Source of the DNA: Vibrio maritimus | GTDB taxonomy: Bacteria > Pseudomonadota > Gammaproteobacteria > Enterobacterales > Vibrionaceae | Direction of reading: 5' to 3' | Assembly: GCA_003263775.1 (NCBI GenBank) | Contig: JYJJ01000035.1 | Coordinates: forward strand, 16,841 to 80,840 | Length of the DNA stretch: 64,000 nucleotides | Shown: piece by piece, positions 23,914 to 35,653 of the stretch | Layout: the number at the start of each line of letters is the position of its first letter | Position numbering within the stretch: the stretch's first letter is position 1 | The notes under the pieces: generated by a model | What the model was told of the DNA's origin: nothing | Seen by the model: only the letters and a program-made list of their open reading frames with translations | Databases searched by the model: none | Made by a program: the position numbers and the translations under genes

Positions 23914-24780
23914 ATGGCCGGCGCAAAAGAGATACGTAATAAAATCGGTAGTGTGAAAAGCACTCAGAAAATTACGAAAGCGATGGAAATGGTAGCAGCT
24001 TCAAAAATGCGTCGTTCGCAAGACGCGCGTGAAGCTTCTCGTCCATACGCTGAAACTATGCGTAAAGTGATCGGTCATTTGGCTAACGCAAACCTAGAGT
24101 ACCAACATCCGTACCTAGAAGAGCGTGAAGCCAAGCGTGTTGGTTATGTCATTATTTCTACCGACCGTGGTCTCTGTGGCGGTTTGAACATTAACTTGTT
24201 CAAAAAAGCTGTCCTAGAGATGCAGGATTGGAAACAAAAAGGTGCTGAAGTTGAGCTGGCTGTGATTGGCTCAAAAGCAACGGCATTCTTTAACAACAGC
24301 GGTGCTAAAGTAGCGGCACAGGTGTCTGGTCTGGGTGATGAGCCTAGCCTGGAAGACCTAATCGGTACTGTAGGCGTGATGCTGAAGAAATATGACGAAG
24401 GCGAATTGGATCGCCTGTACGTAGTGTATAACCACTTTGTGAACACTATGATTCAGGAACCAACGATCGATCAATTGCTACCTCTGCCTAAATCTGACAG
24501 TGACGAGATGCAGCGCGAACATTCATGGGGCTACATTTATGAGCCTGAGCCAAAACCACTACTAGACGCACTATTGCTTCGTTATATCGAATCTCAAGTG
24601 TATCAAGGTGTGGTAGAGAACCTTGCTTGTGAGCAAGCGGCTCGAATGATTGCAATGAAAGCTGCAACGGACAATGCGACCAACCTGATTGATGATCTAG
24701 AGCTTGTGTACAACAAGGCGCGTCAAGCGGCTATCACACAAGAACTATCAGAAATCGTTGGCGGCGCAGCTGCGGTTTAA
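23914..24780 (+). CDS. atpG: F0F1 ATP synthase subunit gamma
   Basis: Central rotor shaft of 288 residues. The N-terminal helix is [20 protein letters not shown], with the conserved [13 protein letters not shown]. The C-terminal helix includes the signature [14 protein letters not shown]. It lies between alpha and beta, as usual. Confidence 0.97.
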   Translation: MAGAKEIRNKIGSVKSTQKITKAMEMVAASKMRRSQDAREASRPYAETMRKVIGHLANANLEYQHPYLEEREAKRVGYVIISTDRGLCGGLNINLFKKAVLEMQDWKQKGAEVELAVIGSKATAFFNNSGAKVAAQVSGLGDEPSLEDLIGTVGVMLKKYDEGELDRLYVVYNHFVNTMIQEPTIDQLLPLPKSDSDEMQREHSWGYIYEPEPKPLLDALLLRYIESQVYQGVVENLACEQAARMIAMKAATDNATNLIDDLELVYNKARQAAITQELSEIVGGAAAV

Positions 24781-24800
24781 GCTTAGGTAAAACGAAATAG

Positions 24801-26219
<1,419 letters not shown>

Positions 26220-26237
26220 GGCTAAATAGGAGGCGAT

Positions 26238-26660
26238 ATGGCAGCAATAACCTTTCACCTAGACGTAGTCAGCGCTGAGAAAAAGCTTTTCTCTGGTCGC
26301 GTAGAAACGTTCCAGGTGTCCGGTAGCGAAGGTGAACTTGGTATCTTCCATGGTCACACACCGCTGCTGACCGCTATTCAGCCTGGTATGGTGCGTATCG
26401 TTAAACAGCACGGCCACGAAGAGTTCATTTATGTCTCTGGTGGTATTGTAGAAGTTCAGCCTGGTACAGCGACTGTACTGGCTGATACGGCTATCCGTGG
26501 TGAAGAACTAGACGCAGCAAAGGCAGAAGAAGCCAAGCGCAAAGCTGAAGAATCTATTTCTAATCAGCATGGCGACATGGACTTCGCGCAAGCGGCCAGT
26601 GAACTGGCTAAAGCCATTGCTCAGCTTCGAGTAATCGAACTGACAAAAAAACGTCGTTAA
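26238..26660 (+). CDS. atpC: F0F1 ATP synthase subunit epsilon
   Basis: Regulatory rotor subunit of 140 residues. It has an N-terminal beta-sandwich ([37 protein letters not shown]) and a C-terminal helical hairpin that can inhibit hydrolysis. Last gene of atpIBEFHAGDC, followed by a terminator. Confidence 0.97.
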   Translation: MAAITFHLDVVSAEKKLFSGRVETFQVSGSEGELGIFHGHTPLLTAIQPGMVRIVKQHGHEEFIYVSGGIVEVQPGTATVLADTAIRGEELDAAKAEEAKRKAEESISNQHGDMDFAQAASELAKAIAQLRVIELTKKRR

Positions 26661-26689
26661 TCTAGCTCGATTAGATTAACGCGATGAGA

Positions 26690-26715
26690 AAGGCGACCGT
26701 TAGGTCGCCTTTTTG
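26690..26715 (+). terminator. Terminator of the atp operon
   Basis: AAGGCGACC / GGTCGCCTT stem with a short GTTA loop and T5 tail. Confidence 0.9.
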
Positions 26716-26812
26716 CTTATTTTTTATCGCAAATTTGCCTATCAACATTAACTCTTGCGCTATTCACAGCTAAAATAATGACAGTTTTTTTAACGTCAAT
26801 GGTTTGATAATA

Positions 26813-28174
26813 ATGAAGTTCAGCGCAGTTGTACTCGCCGCGGGAAAGGGAACCCGCATGTATTCCAATAAGCCGAAAGTATTGCATACCCTAGCGGGTA
26901 AGCCGATGGTGAAACACGTCATCGATACTTGCGAAGGTTTGGGATCTCAAAACATCCACCTGGTGTATGGTCATGGTGGTGACTTAATGAAATCGGCTCT
27001 TGAACAAGAGACGGTAAATTGGGTTCTACAAGCAGACCAACTGGGAACGGGTCACGCAGTTGACCAAGCATCATCTTTTCTCGCAGATGACGAGAAAGTT
27101 CTAGTGCTGTACGGTGACGTCCCACTGATTTCAGAACAAACCATCGAAAACTTATTAGATGCGCAGCCAACAGGCGGCATTGCGCTACTTACTGTCGTGT
27201 TAGATAACCCAATGGGCTATGGCCGTATCGTGCGTAAGAACGGCCCTGTGGTGGCTATCGTTGAGCAAAAAGACGCGACCGAAGAGCAGAAACTAATTAA
27301 AGAGATTAATACCGGTGTGATGGTTGCAACCGGCGGCGATCTTAAACGCTGGCTGTCAGGTCTTAGCAACGACAACGCGCAGGGCGAGTATTATCTAACG
27401 GATGTTATTGCTGCTGCCCATAGTGAAGGCCGCGCAGTCGAAGCGGTTCATCCTGTAAACCCAATTGAAGTGGAAGGCGTTAACGACCGTGCTCAGCTAG
27501 CGCGTCTAGAGCGTGCATTTCAGTCGATGCAAGCACAGAAGCTGCTAGAGCAGGGCGTTATGTTACGTGATCCAGCGCGCTTTGACCTACGTGGTCAGTT
27601 GCAGTGCGGTATGGATGTTGAAATCGATACTAACGTCATCATCGAAGGTAGCGTAACGCTAGGTGATAATGTGGTGATTGGCGCTGGTTGTGTGTTGAAA
27701 GACTGTGAAATCGATGACAACACCATTGTTCGTCCATACAGCGTAATTGAAGGTGCGACGGTCGGTGAACAATGTACTGTAGGTCCATTCACTCGCCTGC
27801 GCCCAGGAGCAGATATGCGCAATGACTCTCACGTGGGTAACTTCGTTGAGGTTAAGAATGCACGCTTAGGTGAAGGCTCTAAAGCGAACCACCTTACTTA
27901 TCTTGGCGATGCAGAGATCGGTCAGCGTACTAACGTTGGGGCAGGTGTGATCACCTGTAACTACGATGGCGCGAATAAGTTTAAGACCATTATCGGAAAC
28001 GATGTGTTTGTTGGCTCCGACAGCCAGCTAGTTGCTCCAGTGACAATTGCTGATGGCGCAACGATTGGTGCGGGTACCACACTAACCAAAGACGTAGCGG
28101 AAGGTGAGTTAGTGATCACTCGCGCTAAAGAGCGCAAAATCACAGGCTGGCAGCGTCCAGTAAAGAAAAAGTAA
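26813..28174 (+). CDS. glmU: Bifunctional UDP-GlcNAc pyrophosphorylase / glucosamine-1-P acetyltransferase
   Basis: Makes UDP-GlcNAc for peptidoglycan and LPS; 453 residues. The N-terminal uridyltransferase has [18 protein letters not shown]. The C-terminal left-handed beta-helix of hexapeptide repeats starts at about residue 250 ([20 protein letters not shown]) and carries the acetyltransferase site. The start [13 protein letters not shown] is preferred over an in-frame ATG 9 bases upstream. It follows the atp operon with its own gap and ends at a strong hairpin. Confidence 0.96.
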   Translation: MKFSAVVLAAGKGTRMYSNKPKVLHTLAGKPMVKHVIDTCEGLGSQNIHLVYGHGGDLMKSALEQETVNWVLQADQLGTGHAVDQASSFLADDEKVLVLYGDVPLISEQTIENLLDAQPTGGIALLTVVLDNPMGYGRIVRKNGPVVAIVEQKDATEEQKLIKEINTGVMVATGGDLKRWLSGLSNDNAQGEYYLTDVIAAAHSEGRAVEAVHPVNPIEVEGVNDRAQLARLERAFQSMQAQKLLEQGVMLRDPARFDLRGQLQCGMDVEIDTNVIIEGSVTLGDNVVIGAGCVLKDCEIDDNTIVRPYSVIEGATVGEQCTVGPFTRLRPGADMRNDSHVGNFVEVKNARLGEGSKANHLTYLGDAEIGQRTNVGAGVITCNYDGANKFKTIIGNDVFVGSDSQLVAPVTIADGATIGAGTTLTKDVAEGELVITRAKERKITGWQRPVKKK

Positions 28175-28196
28175 TCACGATTACACTCTAATAGCG

Positions 28197-28222
28197 AAAA
28201 GGGTCTCATTGAGACCCTTTTT
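28197..28222. terminator. Terminator after glmU
   Basis: AAAAGGGTCTC / GAGACCCTTTTT stem with a tiny ATT loop. Its A/T flanks let it serve the convergent permease gene as well. Confidence 0.9.
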
Positions 28223-28267
28223 GGTTTCTGAAGTTTTATTAAAGCTTTTTACTTACCCAGCTGGTGG

Positions 28268-29041
28268 TTAGTGACTTGGGATCGCAATCTTTTTTTCTAG
28301 CCAGCGCACAGCTTGAGAAACCAGCAGAATCAGTACTAAGTACTCTAATACTAGGAAGGTATAGATCTCTAGTGGTAAGTACTCGTTAACCACCAGCTCG
28401 TTGGCGCGTCTAGTCAGGTCGCTTAAGCCAATGACACTCACCAGTGAAGACATCTTTAAGATATAGACAAACTGGTTCCCCAGCGGTGGCAGTATCTGCC
28501 TAAACGCCTGAGGTAAAATAACCAGGCGCATTTTTTGCCAATAGTTGAGCCCAAGTGACTCCGCCGCTTCATGTTGACCACGAGTCACGGCTTGAATACC
28601 ACCACGAAAGACCTCGGCCATAAAAGCACTCTCCGCGACAGTCAGTGCTATCACACCTGCCCAGAAATGGTTGAGTGAAATGTCTAGCAGCGTCGGCATA
28701 CCGTAATAGACCCAGAGCAGCAGTACCAGGACAGGAATAGAGCGTATGACTTCGACGTAGATACGGTTGATAGCACGTAGCCAAGGTTTTTCAGAAAGCG
28801 CAGGGAAGGCGACAAGCAGACCCAACAGCATGGCAAACACCATACTCAGCAGTGACACATAGATGGTGTCCTTAAAACCTGCTAACAAGAAGCCGAGGTT
28901 GGTTTTCCCTTGTTCGGTAGAAGGATCGAGTACATACCAGCCCCACTCGTAGTCAGAACAACCACTTAGTAGCGGCAGGCACAACACAACAGCAAGTAAT
29001 CGATAGCTCACAATCGTCCCTAAAATCTCTGAAATTTCCAT
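28268..29041 (-). CDS. Amino-acid ABC transporter permease with a lipobox-like N-terminus
   Basis: Inner-membrane permease of 257 residues in the polar amino-acid (HisM/GltK) family. The EAA loop is HEAAESLGLNYWQKMRLVILPQA. Before the usual permease N-terminus (YEWGWYVLDP) there is a signal-like stretch, VSYRLLAVVLCLPLLSGC, ending in a canonical lipobox L-S-G-C. An internal GTG start (VSYRLL) would make a compact lipoprotein signal. It is divergent from the binding-protein gene at 29103. No ATPase gene lies nearby, so its ATPase must be encoded elsewhere. Substrate unknown. Confidence 0.85.
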   Translation of the reverse strand: MEISEILGTIVSYRLLAVVLCLPLLSGCSDYEWGWYVLDPSTEQGKTNLGFLLAGFKDTIYVSLLSMVFAMLLGLLVAFPALSEKPWLRAINRIYVEVIRSIPVLVLLLWVYYGMPTLLDISLNHFWAGVIALTVAESAFMAEVFRGGIQAVTRGQHEAAESLGLNYWQKMRLVILPQAFRQILPPLGNQFVYILKMSSLVSVIGLSDLTRRANELVVNEYLPLEIYTFLVLEYLVLILLVSQAVRWLEKKIAIPSH

Positions 29042-29102
29042 CTGTTACTGCTATGTTATCAAGGATGTACCACGAATGTTTAATAATTTAAGGGACTATT
29101 CA

Positions 29103-29879
29103 ATGAAGAAGTGGATTCTGGGCTTTATTATTACTTTTCTCTCTATCGGGCAGGTAGCGGCAGAAACCAGTCGCCTACAAAAGATCTTAGACTCGGGTGT
29201 ACTTAGGGTGGGGACCACCGGAGACTGGAACCCGATGACCATGAAAGATCCTGCGACCAACTCTTATCGTGGATTTGATATTGATGTCACTACTGAGCTT
29301 GCCAAAGATCTTGGAGTTAAGGTCGAGTATGTGGCGACCGATTGGAAAACGTTGGTCAATGGTATCACGGCTAACAAGTACGATATCACCGGAAGTGCAT
29401 CGCTTAACATGTCTCGCGCTAAAGTGGCGGGATACAGCCAGCCATATTTCTATTTAGCTTTTGTGCCTGTAGTGCAAAAGAAAGATCTGGAAAAGTACGC
29501 GGATTGGGCAGATTTTAATAAGCCTGATGTTAAGGTGGCAGCGACGCTAGGTACGGTGCAAGAGAAGATGGTCAAAGATTTCTTCCCAGATGCCGAGCAT
29601 ATTGTCATTGAAGCGCCTGCGCGTGATTTCCAAGAGTTATTGGCTCGTCGCGCTGATGTATCTGTGACCTCAAATGTGGAAGCGGCTACTTTGGTCACTA
29701 AGTTTAAGCAATTGGCGATTGTGCCAGTCGCAGAGCCTCGTAAGCCAACACCTATTTCTATGTTGCTGCCGCAAAAAGACCAAGTATGGATTAACTACGT
29801 GAATCACTGGGTAGAGCTTAAGAAGACTCAGGGCTTCTTTGACGCGACGGCAGAGAAATGGGGACTGAAAAGTCTGTAA
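29103..29879 (+). CDS. Amino-acid ABC transporter substrate-binding protein (PheC-like)
   Basis: Periplasmic family 3 binding protein, about 258 residues from the chosen start MKKWILGFIITFLS; an in-frame start 27 bases upstream is less likely because it would precede the signal peptide. Signal cleavage is likely after VAA near residue 20. The domain starts LRVGTTGDWNPM and continues GFDIDVTTELAKDLGVKVEYV, resembling both polar amino-acid binding proteins and the related cyclohexadienyl dehydratases (PheC). The neighbouring permease favours transport. Confidence 0.83.
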   Translation: MKKWILGFIITFLSIGQVAAETSRLQKILDSGVLRVGTTGDWNPMTMKDPATNSYRGFDIDVTTELAKDLGVKVEYVATDWKTLVNGITANKYDITGSASLNMSRAKVAGYSQPYFYLAFVPVVQKKDLEKYADWADFNKPDVKVAATLGTVQEKMVKDFFPDAEHIVIEAPARDFQELLARRADVSVTSNVEAATLVTKFKQLAIVPVAEPRKPTPISMLLPQKDQVWINYVNHWVELKKTQGFFDATAEKWGLKSL

Positions 29880-29913
29880 CTGCAGTCGATAATAAGTACA
29901 GGCGACAATTAGA

Positions 29914-29951
29914 GAGGGCGACTCGCATACTGTGCAAGGTCGCCCTTTTTT
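29914..29951. terminator. Terminator between the binding-protein gene and punC
   Basis: AGGGCGAC / GTCGCCCT stem with a 16-base loop and a T6 tail. Convergent genes lie on both sides. Confidence 0.75.
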
Positions 29952-29955
29952 GTTT

Positions 29956-31161
29956 CTATTCGTCGCTCACTACACGAGAGTTATCTGGAATTGTTAACTC
30001 CTCAGTGATTGCTGGGTTGGCAATCAAATAGCCAATCCACATGACCGCTAAGCAGCCTAGAATCACATAACCAACCGCAGACTGCGCCATAACAGCAAAT
30101 GCAGCCACAATGGCACTGGCTAGGCTACTTACGCCTATCTGTAGGCTATTTTGCAGACCCGCAGCTGTCGCCGAGCAATGTGCTGCACTTGATAGTGCAC
30201 GGTTCACCACGATTGGGTAGAGTGCACCGTTAGCGACCGCTAGTAGACAGAATGGCAACAGGATTGGCCATACACTGCTAAGCTCCCACTGACATGCTAC
30301 AAACACCATTAAGATTGCTACGGTTTCTAAGCCAAGAAGCTGCTTGAGTACAGCATCATCACCGAGTTTTGCCACCAGCTTTTTACCCGCATAGCCGCCG
30401 ACCATAAACGCCACAGTTTGAGGGATAAAGCTAAGACCAATGTCTTTTGCCGAGTAACCAAGTTGGCTCATGATTTCTGGCATACCGGTTAGGTACGCAA
30501 AAAATGCCGCTGATGCTACGCCGTACATGATCACATTGCCCATGTACTCTCTCGATCCAAACAGACTCTTAAGATCGGCGCTAATGGACGATCGTTTTTC
30601 GATGGATTTTGGCAGATCTTTAAGTGATAGAGTGATCATTGCCAGTAGTGCACCTGTGATCGCAAGAACCACAAAAATACTGTGCCAGCCCCACATTTCT
30701 GTCAGCAACACACCAAGTTGTGGTGCAAGCGCTGGCGATAACGCGACTAACGGCATAATGGTGGCAAAAATCTGTTGGCTGGTTTTCTTATCAAATTTAT
30801 CGATAACCATAGACTGCCAGATCACAGCGGGTGCACAAACACCAATCGCTTGTAGCAGACGCAGCGATAGCAATTGCCACACTTGTTCACTCCAAGCCAG
30901 ACCAAATGACGCGATGGTAAAGATAGTAAGTCCTGCAAACAGTGTTTTGCGATGACCAAAGCGATCGCTGGCCAGTCCCCATACAAATTGACCCAGACCC
31001 ATACCGACAAGAAACACCGTCAGTGATAGTGCGATCTGCTCTGGTCCAGTAGCAAAGTCCTGCTCAATAAGTTTAAACGCAGGCAAATACATATCCGTGG
31101 CAATAAAGCCCAACATGGACAATGCGGATAAGTAGATAAGTTGAAGTTTAGAGATTTTCAT
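29956..31161 (-). CDS. punC: MFS transporter, Bcr/CflA family, probable purine nucleoside transporter PunC
   Basis: Inner-membrane major-facilitator protein of about 401 residues with twelve predicted hydrophobic segments. The start MKISKLQLIYLSALSMLGF is chosen over an upstream in-frame ATG. ATDMYLPAF and QAIGVCAPAVIWQSMV, together with SPALAPQLG and IPFCLLAVANGALYPIVV, closely track E. coli PunC (YdhC). It is divergent from a PunR-like regulator, as in E. coli. The purine role is inferred from that pairing; drug efflux is the generic alternative for Bcr/CflA proteins. Confidence 0.82.
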   Translation of the reverse strand: MKISKLQLIYLSALSMLGFIATDMYLPAFKLIEQDFATGPEQIALSLTVFLVGMGLGQFVWGLASDRFGHRKTLFAGLTIFTIASFGLAWSEQVWQLLSLRLLQAIGVCAPAVIWQSMVIDKFDKKTSQQIFATIMPLVALSPALAPQLGVLLTEMWGWHSIFVVLAITGALLAMITLSLKDLPKSIEKRSSISADLKSLFGSREYMGNVIMYGVASAAFFAYLTGMPEIMSQLGYSAKDIGLSFIPQTVAFMVGGYAGKKLVAKLGDDAVLKQLLGLETVAILMVFVACQWELSSVWPILLPFCLLAVANGALYPIVVNRALSSAAHCSATAAGLQNSLQIGVSSLASAIVAAFAVMAQSAVGYVILGCLAVMWIGYLIANPAITEELTIPDNSRVVSDE

Positions 31162-31299
31162 TGTTATTCCTTGAAATAATTTCACAGGAATGGTTTGGCG
31201 CCAGCCCATACTGCTGATGACGTGTATTCTATTTTTGGAAATAAGAAAAATAAAACGCTATATTTTGTGGTTATCCATCAAAATTTTTGAAAGCTAGTT

Positions 31300-32199
31300 A
31301 TGTACTCACGTTCTTCACTAGAAATGCTCGATGCCGTTGCGCATCTGGGGAGTTTCAGCGCAGCAGCGCAAGTGCTGCATAAAGTCCCTTCTGCGATTAG
31401 CTATAGTGTTCGCCAAATAGAGCAAGAGCTTGGTGTACAACTCTTTACTCGTTTGCCACGTAAAGTCGAACTGACGCCCGCAGGGGAAGTGTTCATATTG
31501 GAAGCTCGGCAGATGTTGCGCCGTATGGATGAGCTTACTCATCAAACTCGCCGTACAGCTCAAGGCTGGCAAAATAGCTTAAAGCTAACCTTAGATAATA
31601 TCGTTAAGGTCGATAAGCTTTCAGAGCTGATTGAAGACTTCTATCGCGAGTTTGAGTTTGCTGAGCTGCAGATCAATATGGAAGTCTATAATGGCGCTTG
31701 GGAGGCAATATCCCAAGAACGTGCAGATATCGTTATTGGTGCCACATCCGCCGTGCCAGTGAGTGGTGAGTATGGAGTCAAAAAAATAGGTAGCCTAGAT
31801 TGGGCTCTGGTGATGTCGCCCAGTCATCCTTGCGCGCTTGTGGATGTCTTGGATGAGTCGATCGTAAGCCAATATCCAGCCATCTGTATTGATGACACCT
31901 CACGCGAGCTACCCAAACGTCACACTGAGCACTACCCACAGCAGCGCCGCTTGTTGCTACCGAATTGGTTTACTGCGATTGAGTGTCTGAAAAGTCATGT
32001 AGGGATTGGCTATATGCCAAGTCATATGGCAAGACCGCTTATAGAGCAAGGTTTGTTGGTTGAGCGTGTACTGCCGGATGCCAAACTTTCTAGTGAATGC
32101 TGTATGGTGTGGAGAAAGCATGATAACCATAAGCTACTAGAGTGGTTACTTGATTACCTTGGTGAGGAAGATAAGCTTTATCGAGATTGGTTGGCATAA
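31300..32199 (+). CDS. punR: LysR-family regulator, probable PunR
   Basis: Transcription factor of 299 residues. The N-terminal winged helix-turn-helix includes GSFSAAAQVLHKVPSAISYSVRQIEQELG. The substrate-binding domain starts at about residue 90. Strong similarity to E. coli PunR (YdhB) is visible in ADIVIGATSAVPVSGEYG, DDTSRELPKRHTEHY and LLDYLGEEDKL. The divergent position with a punC-like MFS gene, 138 bases apart, makes activation of punC by purines likely. Confidence 0.83.
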   Translation: MYSRSSLEMLDAVAHLGSFSAAAQVLHKVPSAISYSVRQIEQELGVQLFTRLPRKVELTPAGEVFILEARQMLRRMDELTHQTRRTAQGWQNSLKLTLDNIVKVDKLSELIEDFYREFEFAELQINMEVYNGAWEAISQERADIVIGATSAVPVSGEYGVKKIGSLDWALVMSPSHPCALVDVLDESIVSQYPAICIDDTSRELPKRHTEHYPQQRRLLLPNWFTAIECLKSHVGIGYMPSHMARPLIEQGLLVERVLPDAKLSSECCMVWRKHDNHKLLEWLLDYLGEEDKLYRDWLA

Positions 32200-32200
32200 A

Positions 32201-32226
32201 AAACGGGAAGCGATGGCTTCCCGTTG
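32201..32226. terminator. Convergent terminator between punR and ilvA
   Basis: AACGGGAAGC / GCTTCCCGTT stem with a GATG loop. The flanking A-run serves ilvA and a weaker T-rich tract serves punR. Confidence 0.8.
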
Positions 32227-32241
32227 ATCTTTATTTCCAGC

Positions 32242-33780
32242 CTAGGATAAGAAGAACTTATAGGACGGATTGTCCGTTTCATCTTTACACTGGTAGCCAA
32301 GCTCTCGAAGGTGAGTGGAGAACTCGCTAAGATCGCTATCTTCAAGTTCAAATCCACACAATACGCGGCCGTAGTCGGCACCATGGTTGCGATAATTGAA
32401 CAGGCTAATGTTCCAATGCGTACCCAGCGTGCTCAAGAACTTAAGCAGGGCACCTGGGTATTCTGGGAACTCAAAGCTGTATAAGCGCTCTTTAAGTTGC
32501 TTAGATGGTTTACCGCCGATCATATAGCGAATGTGAAGTTTCGCCATTTCATCATCAGAGAGATCAGCGACAGGATAGCCACCGGTTCGCAGATCGCTAA
32601 TGATGCCATCAAGCTCATCTTGGCCGCCAACCAGTCTTACACCAACAAAGATATTTGCGAGATCATCGTCGTTGTAGCGGTAGTTAAACTCAGTAACCGC
32701 ACGTCCACCAATGATATTGCAGAACTCAAAGAAAGCACCTTGGCGCTCTGGGATTGTGACCGCAAGTAACCCCTCACGTTTTTCACCCAGTTCACAGCGC
32801 TCAGAAACATAGCGTAGACCATGGAAGTTGGTGTTCGCGCCAGAAAGCACGGTACCAAGCTGCTTGTCCTTCAGTTGATGCTTTTCGGCAAATTTCTTTA
32901 GACCAGCCAGCGCCAATGCGCCAGAAGGCTCAGCAATGGCACGAGTGTCTTCAAAGATATCTTTTACTGCAGAGCAAATCTCATCGCTAGACACGGTAAT
33001 GTGGCCATCAATGTACTGCTGACACAACCTAAAGGTCTCGTTACCGATGATCTTCACCGCGACGCCGTCAGCAAACATGCTCACTTGATCAAGTACAACG
33101 GGTTCTCCGGCATCAAGTGCGGCTTTAAGGCAAGCAGAGTCTTCAGGTTCTACTGCAATCACTTTGATTTCAGGCATAAGTTGCTTAACCAGCACAGCAA
33201 CCCCCGCTGCTAGACCACCGCCGCCCACAGGGACAAAGATGTAATCAAGATGACCGTTTTGCTGCAGCATTTCCATACCGATAGTGCCTTGTCCCGCAAT
33301 CACCAAAGGATGATCGAAAGGAGGGACAAAGGTATAGCCATGCTCTTTTGAGAGACGCTCAGCTTCTGCTTTCGCTTCATCAAAGTTGCTGCCGTGAAGT
33401 ACCACGTTGCCACCAAAGCCGCGTACCGCTTCTACCTTGATGTCTGGTGTGGTTTTTGGCATCACGATCGTGGTATTGATGCCGAGCTTGGTGCCTGATA
33501 GCGCCATGCCTTGAGCGTGGTTACCCGCTGAAGCGGCAATTACACCGGCACGCTTTTGTTCATCGCTGAGGTTCGACACCATGTTGTAGGCGCCGCGCAG
33601 CTTGAACGAGTGGACAGGCTGTCTGTCTTCACGCTTGATTTGGACTTGGTTACCGATGCGAGCGCCGAGTCTTGGCATGTCTTGAAGCGGCGATACGGTC
33701 GCCACTTCATAGACAGGTGCTCTGAGAACCTGACGCAGATAATCTGCGCCAGATACGGGATGATTATCTACGTCACTCAT
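32242..33780 (-). CDS. ilvA: Threonine ammonia-lyase, biosynthetic
   Basis: PLP enzyme of 512 residues converting threonine to 2-oxobutyrate, the committed step to isoleucine. The PLP lysine is in HSFKLRGAYNM. The glycine loop is VGGGGLAAG. The C-terminal third holds two ACT-like regulatory domains (LLAVTIPERQGAFFEF and LYSFEFPEYPGALLKF), so isoleucine feedback inhibition is expected. Last gene of ilvGMEDA, two bases after ilvD. Confidence 0.96.
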   Translation of the reverse strand: MSDVDNHPVSGADYLRQVLRAPVYEVATVSPLQDMPRLGARIGNQVQIKREDRQPVHSFKLRGAYNMVSNLSDEQKRAGVIAASAGNHAQGMALSGTKLGINTTIVMPKTTPDIKVEAVRGFGGNVVLHGSNFDEAKAEAERLSKEHGYTFVPPFDHPLVIAGQGTIGMEMLQQNGHLDYIFVPVGGGGLAAGVAVLVKQLMPEIKVIAVEPEDSACLKAALDAGEPVVLDQVSMFADGVAVKIIGNETFRLCQQYIDGHITVSSDEICSAVKDIFEDTRAIAEPSGALALAGLKKFAEKHQLKDKQLGTVLSGANTNFHGLRYVSERCELGEKREGLLAVTIPERQGAFFEFCNIIGGRAVTEFNYRYNDDDLANIFVGVRLVGGQDELDGIISDLRTGGYPVADLSDDEMAKLHIRYMIGGKPSKQLKERLYSFEFPEYPGALLKFLSTLGTHWNISLFNYRNHGADYGRVLCGFELEDSDLSEFSTHLRELGYQCKDETDNPSYKFFLS

Positions 33781-33782
33781 GA

Positions 33783-35624
33783 TTAGCCCTCGAGTTTGGA
33801 CTTATCACGTACCGCACCTTTGTCGGCGCTGGTGGCAAGATTGGCGTAGGCTTTCAATGCTAGAGAAACAGTACGCTCACGATCTGCCGGTTTCCAGCCA
33901 AGCTTGTCTTGCTCTGTGCGGCGAGCGGCTAGCTCGTCTTCAGAAACCACAAGCGTGATCTCACGGTTTGGAATATCGATGTTGATCAGATCGCCATCTT
34001 TTACCAAGCCAATGGTACCGCCATTAGCGGCTTCTGGAGAAGCGTGACCGATAGAAAGACCCGATGTACCGCCAGAGAAACGGCCGTCAGTCAGTAGTGC
34101 ACATTCTTTACCGAGACCCATAGACTTTAGGTAAGTGGTTGGGTACAGCATCTCTTGCATGCCCGGACCGCCTTTTGGACCTTCGTAGCGGATAATCACG
34201 ACATCACCGGCTTTCACTTTACCGCCTAGGATACCATCTACTGCATCTTCTTGGCTTTCGAATACCACCGCAGGACCTTGGAACTTGAGGATGCTCTCAT
34301 CCACGCCAGCTGTCTTAACGATACAGCCATCCAGTGCGATGTTGCCTTTTAGTACCGCAAGACCGCCGTCTTGGCTGTAAGCATTTTCTTTAGTGCGGAT
34401 ACAACCATTTTCACGGTCGTCATCAAGGGTGTCCCAGCGACAATCTTGTGAGAAGGCTTGTGTAGTACGAATGCCCGCAGGGCCCGCTCGATAGAAGGAT
34501 TTTACTTCTTCCGAATCCGTCAACATGATGTCGTATTGAGACAACTGCTCTTCCATTGTCAGGCCAAGTACCGTTTTGGTTTGGTTGTTCAATAGACCTG
34601 CGCGGTTAAGCTCACCTAGGATGCCGATAACACCACCAGCGCGGTGTACGTCTTCCATGTGATACTTAGGCGTTGATGGCGCTACCTTACAAAGGTTTGG
34701 CACGCGGCGAGACATCTGATCGATATCTTCCATATCAAAGTCAACTTCGCCCTCTTGTGCCGCAGCAAGTAGGTGAAGAACCGTGTTAGTTGAGCCGCCC
34801 ATGGCAATATCTAGTGCCATTGCGTTCTCGAATGCTTCTTTATTGGCAATGTTGCGAGGTAGTGCTGACGCATCATCTTGCTCGTAGCAACGTTTAGTGA
34901 GTTCAACGATACGCTTACCAGCGTTCTTAAATAGCACTTCGCGATCTGCGTGTGTCGCAAGCAAAGAACCGTTGCCTGGTTGAGACAGACCCAGCGCTTC
35001 GGTCAGACAGTTCATAGAGTTAGCAGTAAACATACCAGAGCAAGAGCCACAAGTAGGGCATGCAGAGCGCTCGATTTGCTCACTTTGTTCATCGGAAACC
35101 GTTGGATCGGCACCTTGGATCATGGCATCAACCAGATCCAGCTTGATGATCTGATCAGAAAGCTTGGTTTTACCCGCTTCCATTGGTCCGCCAGATACAA
35201 AGATCACTGGGATGTTAAGGCGCATTGAAGCCATTAGCATTCCTGGAGTGATCTTGTCGCAGTTTGAGATACATACCATTGCATCGGCGCAGTGTGCATT
35301 CACCATGTACTCTACCGAGTCAGCGATAAGCTCGCGTGATGGCAGTGAGTAAAGCATGCCGCCGTGACCCATTGCGATACCATCATCCACAGCGATGGTG
35401 TTGAATTCTTTAGCGATGCCGCCCGCTTCTTCGATCTCACGTGCTACGAGCTGACCAAGATCTTTCAGGTGTACGTGACCTGGTACAAACTGAGTGAACG
35501 AGTTCACAACGGCAATGATAGGTTTACCGAAGTCTTCATCTTTAACGCCAGTAGCGCGCCATAGAGCACGCGCACCAGCCATGTTGCGACCATGAGTTGT
35601 GGTGGCAGAACGATATTTTGGCAT
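33783..35624 (-). CDS. ilvD: Dihydroxy-acid dehydratase
   Basis: Iron-sulfur dehydratase of 613 residues in valine and isoleucine synthesis. Cluster ligand regions are [13 protein letters not shown] and [16 protein letters not shown]. The C-terminal half has [19 protein letters not shown]. The full family length is present. It lies between ilvE and ilvA on the minus strand. Confidence 0.97.
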   Translation of the reverse strand: MPKYRSATTTHGRNMAGARALWRATGVKDEDFGKPIIAVVNSFTQFVPGHVHLKDLGQLVAREIEEAGGIAKEFNTIAVDDGIAMGHGGMLYSLPSRELIADSVEYMVNAHCADAMVCISNCDKITPGMLMASMRLNIPVIFVSGGPMEAGKTKLSDQIIKLDLVDAMIQGADPTVSDEQSEQIERSACPTCGSCSGMFTANSMNCLTEALGLSQPGNGSLLATHADREVLFKNAGKRIVELTKRCYEQDDASALPRNIANKEAFENAMALDIAMGGSTNTVLHLLAAAQEGEVDFDMEDIDQMSRRVPNLCKVAPSTPKYHMEDVHRAGGVIGILGELNRAGLLNNQTKTVLGLTMEEQLSQYDIMLTDSEEVKSFYRAGPAGIRTTQAFSQDCRWDTLDDDRENGCIRTKENAYSQDGGLAVLKGNIALDGCIVKTAGVDESILKFQGPAVVFESQEDAVDGILGGKVKAGDVVIIRYEGPKGGPGMQEMLYPTTYLKSMGLGKECALLTDGRFSGGTSGLSIGHASPEAANGGTIGLVKDGDLINIDIPNREITLVVSEDELAARRTEQDKLGWKPADRERTVSLALKAYANLATSADKGAVRDKSKLEG

Positions 35625-35653
35625 TGTAATACTTCCTTAAATTTACCTGGTGC

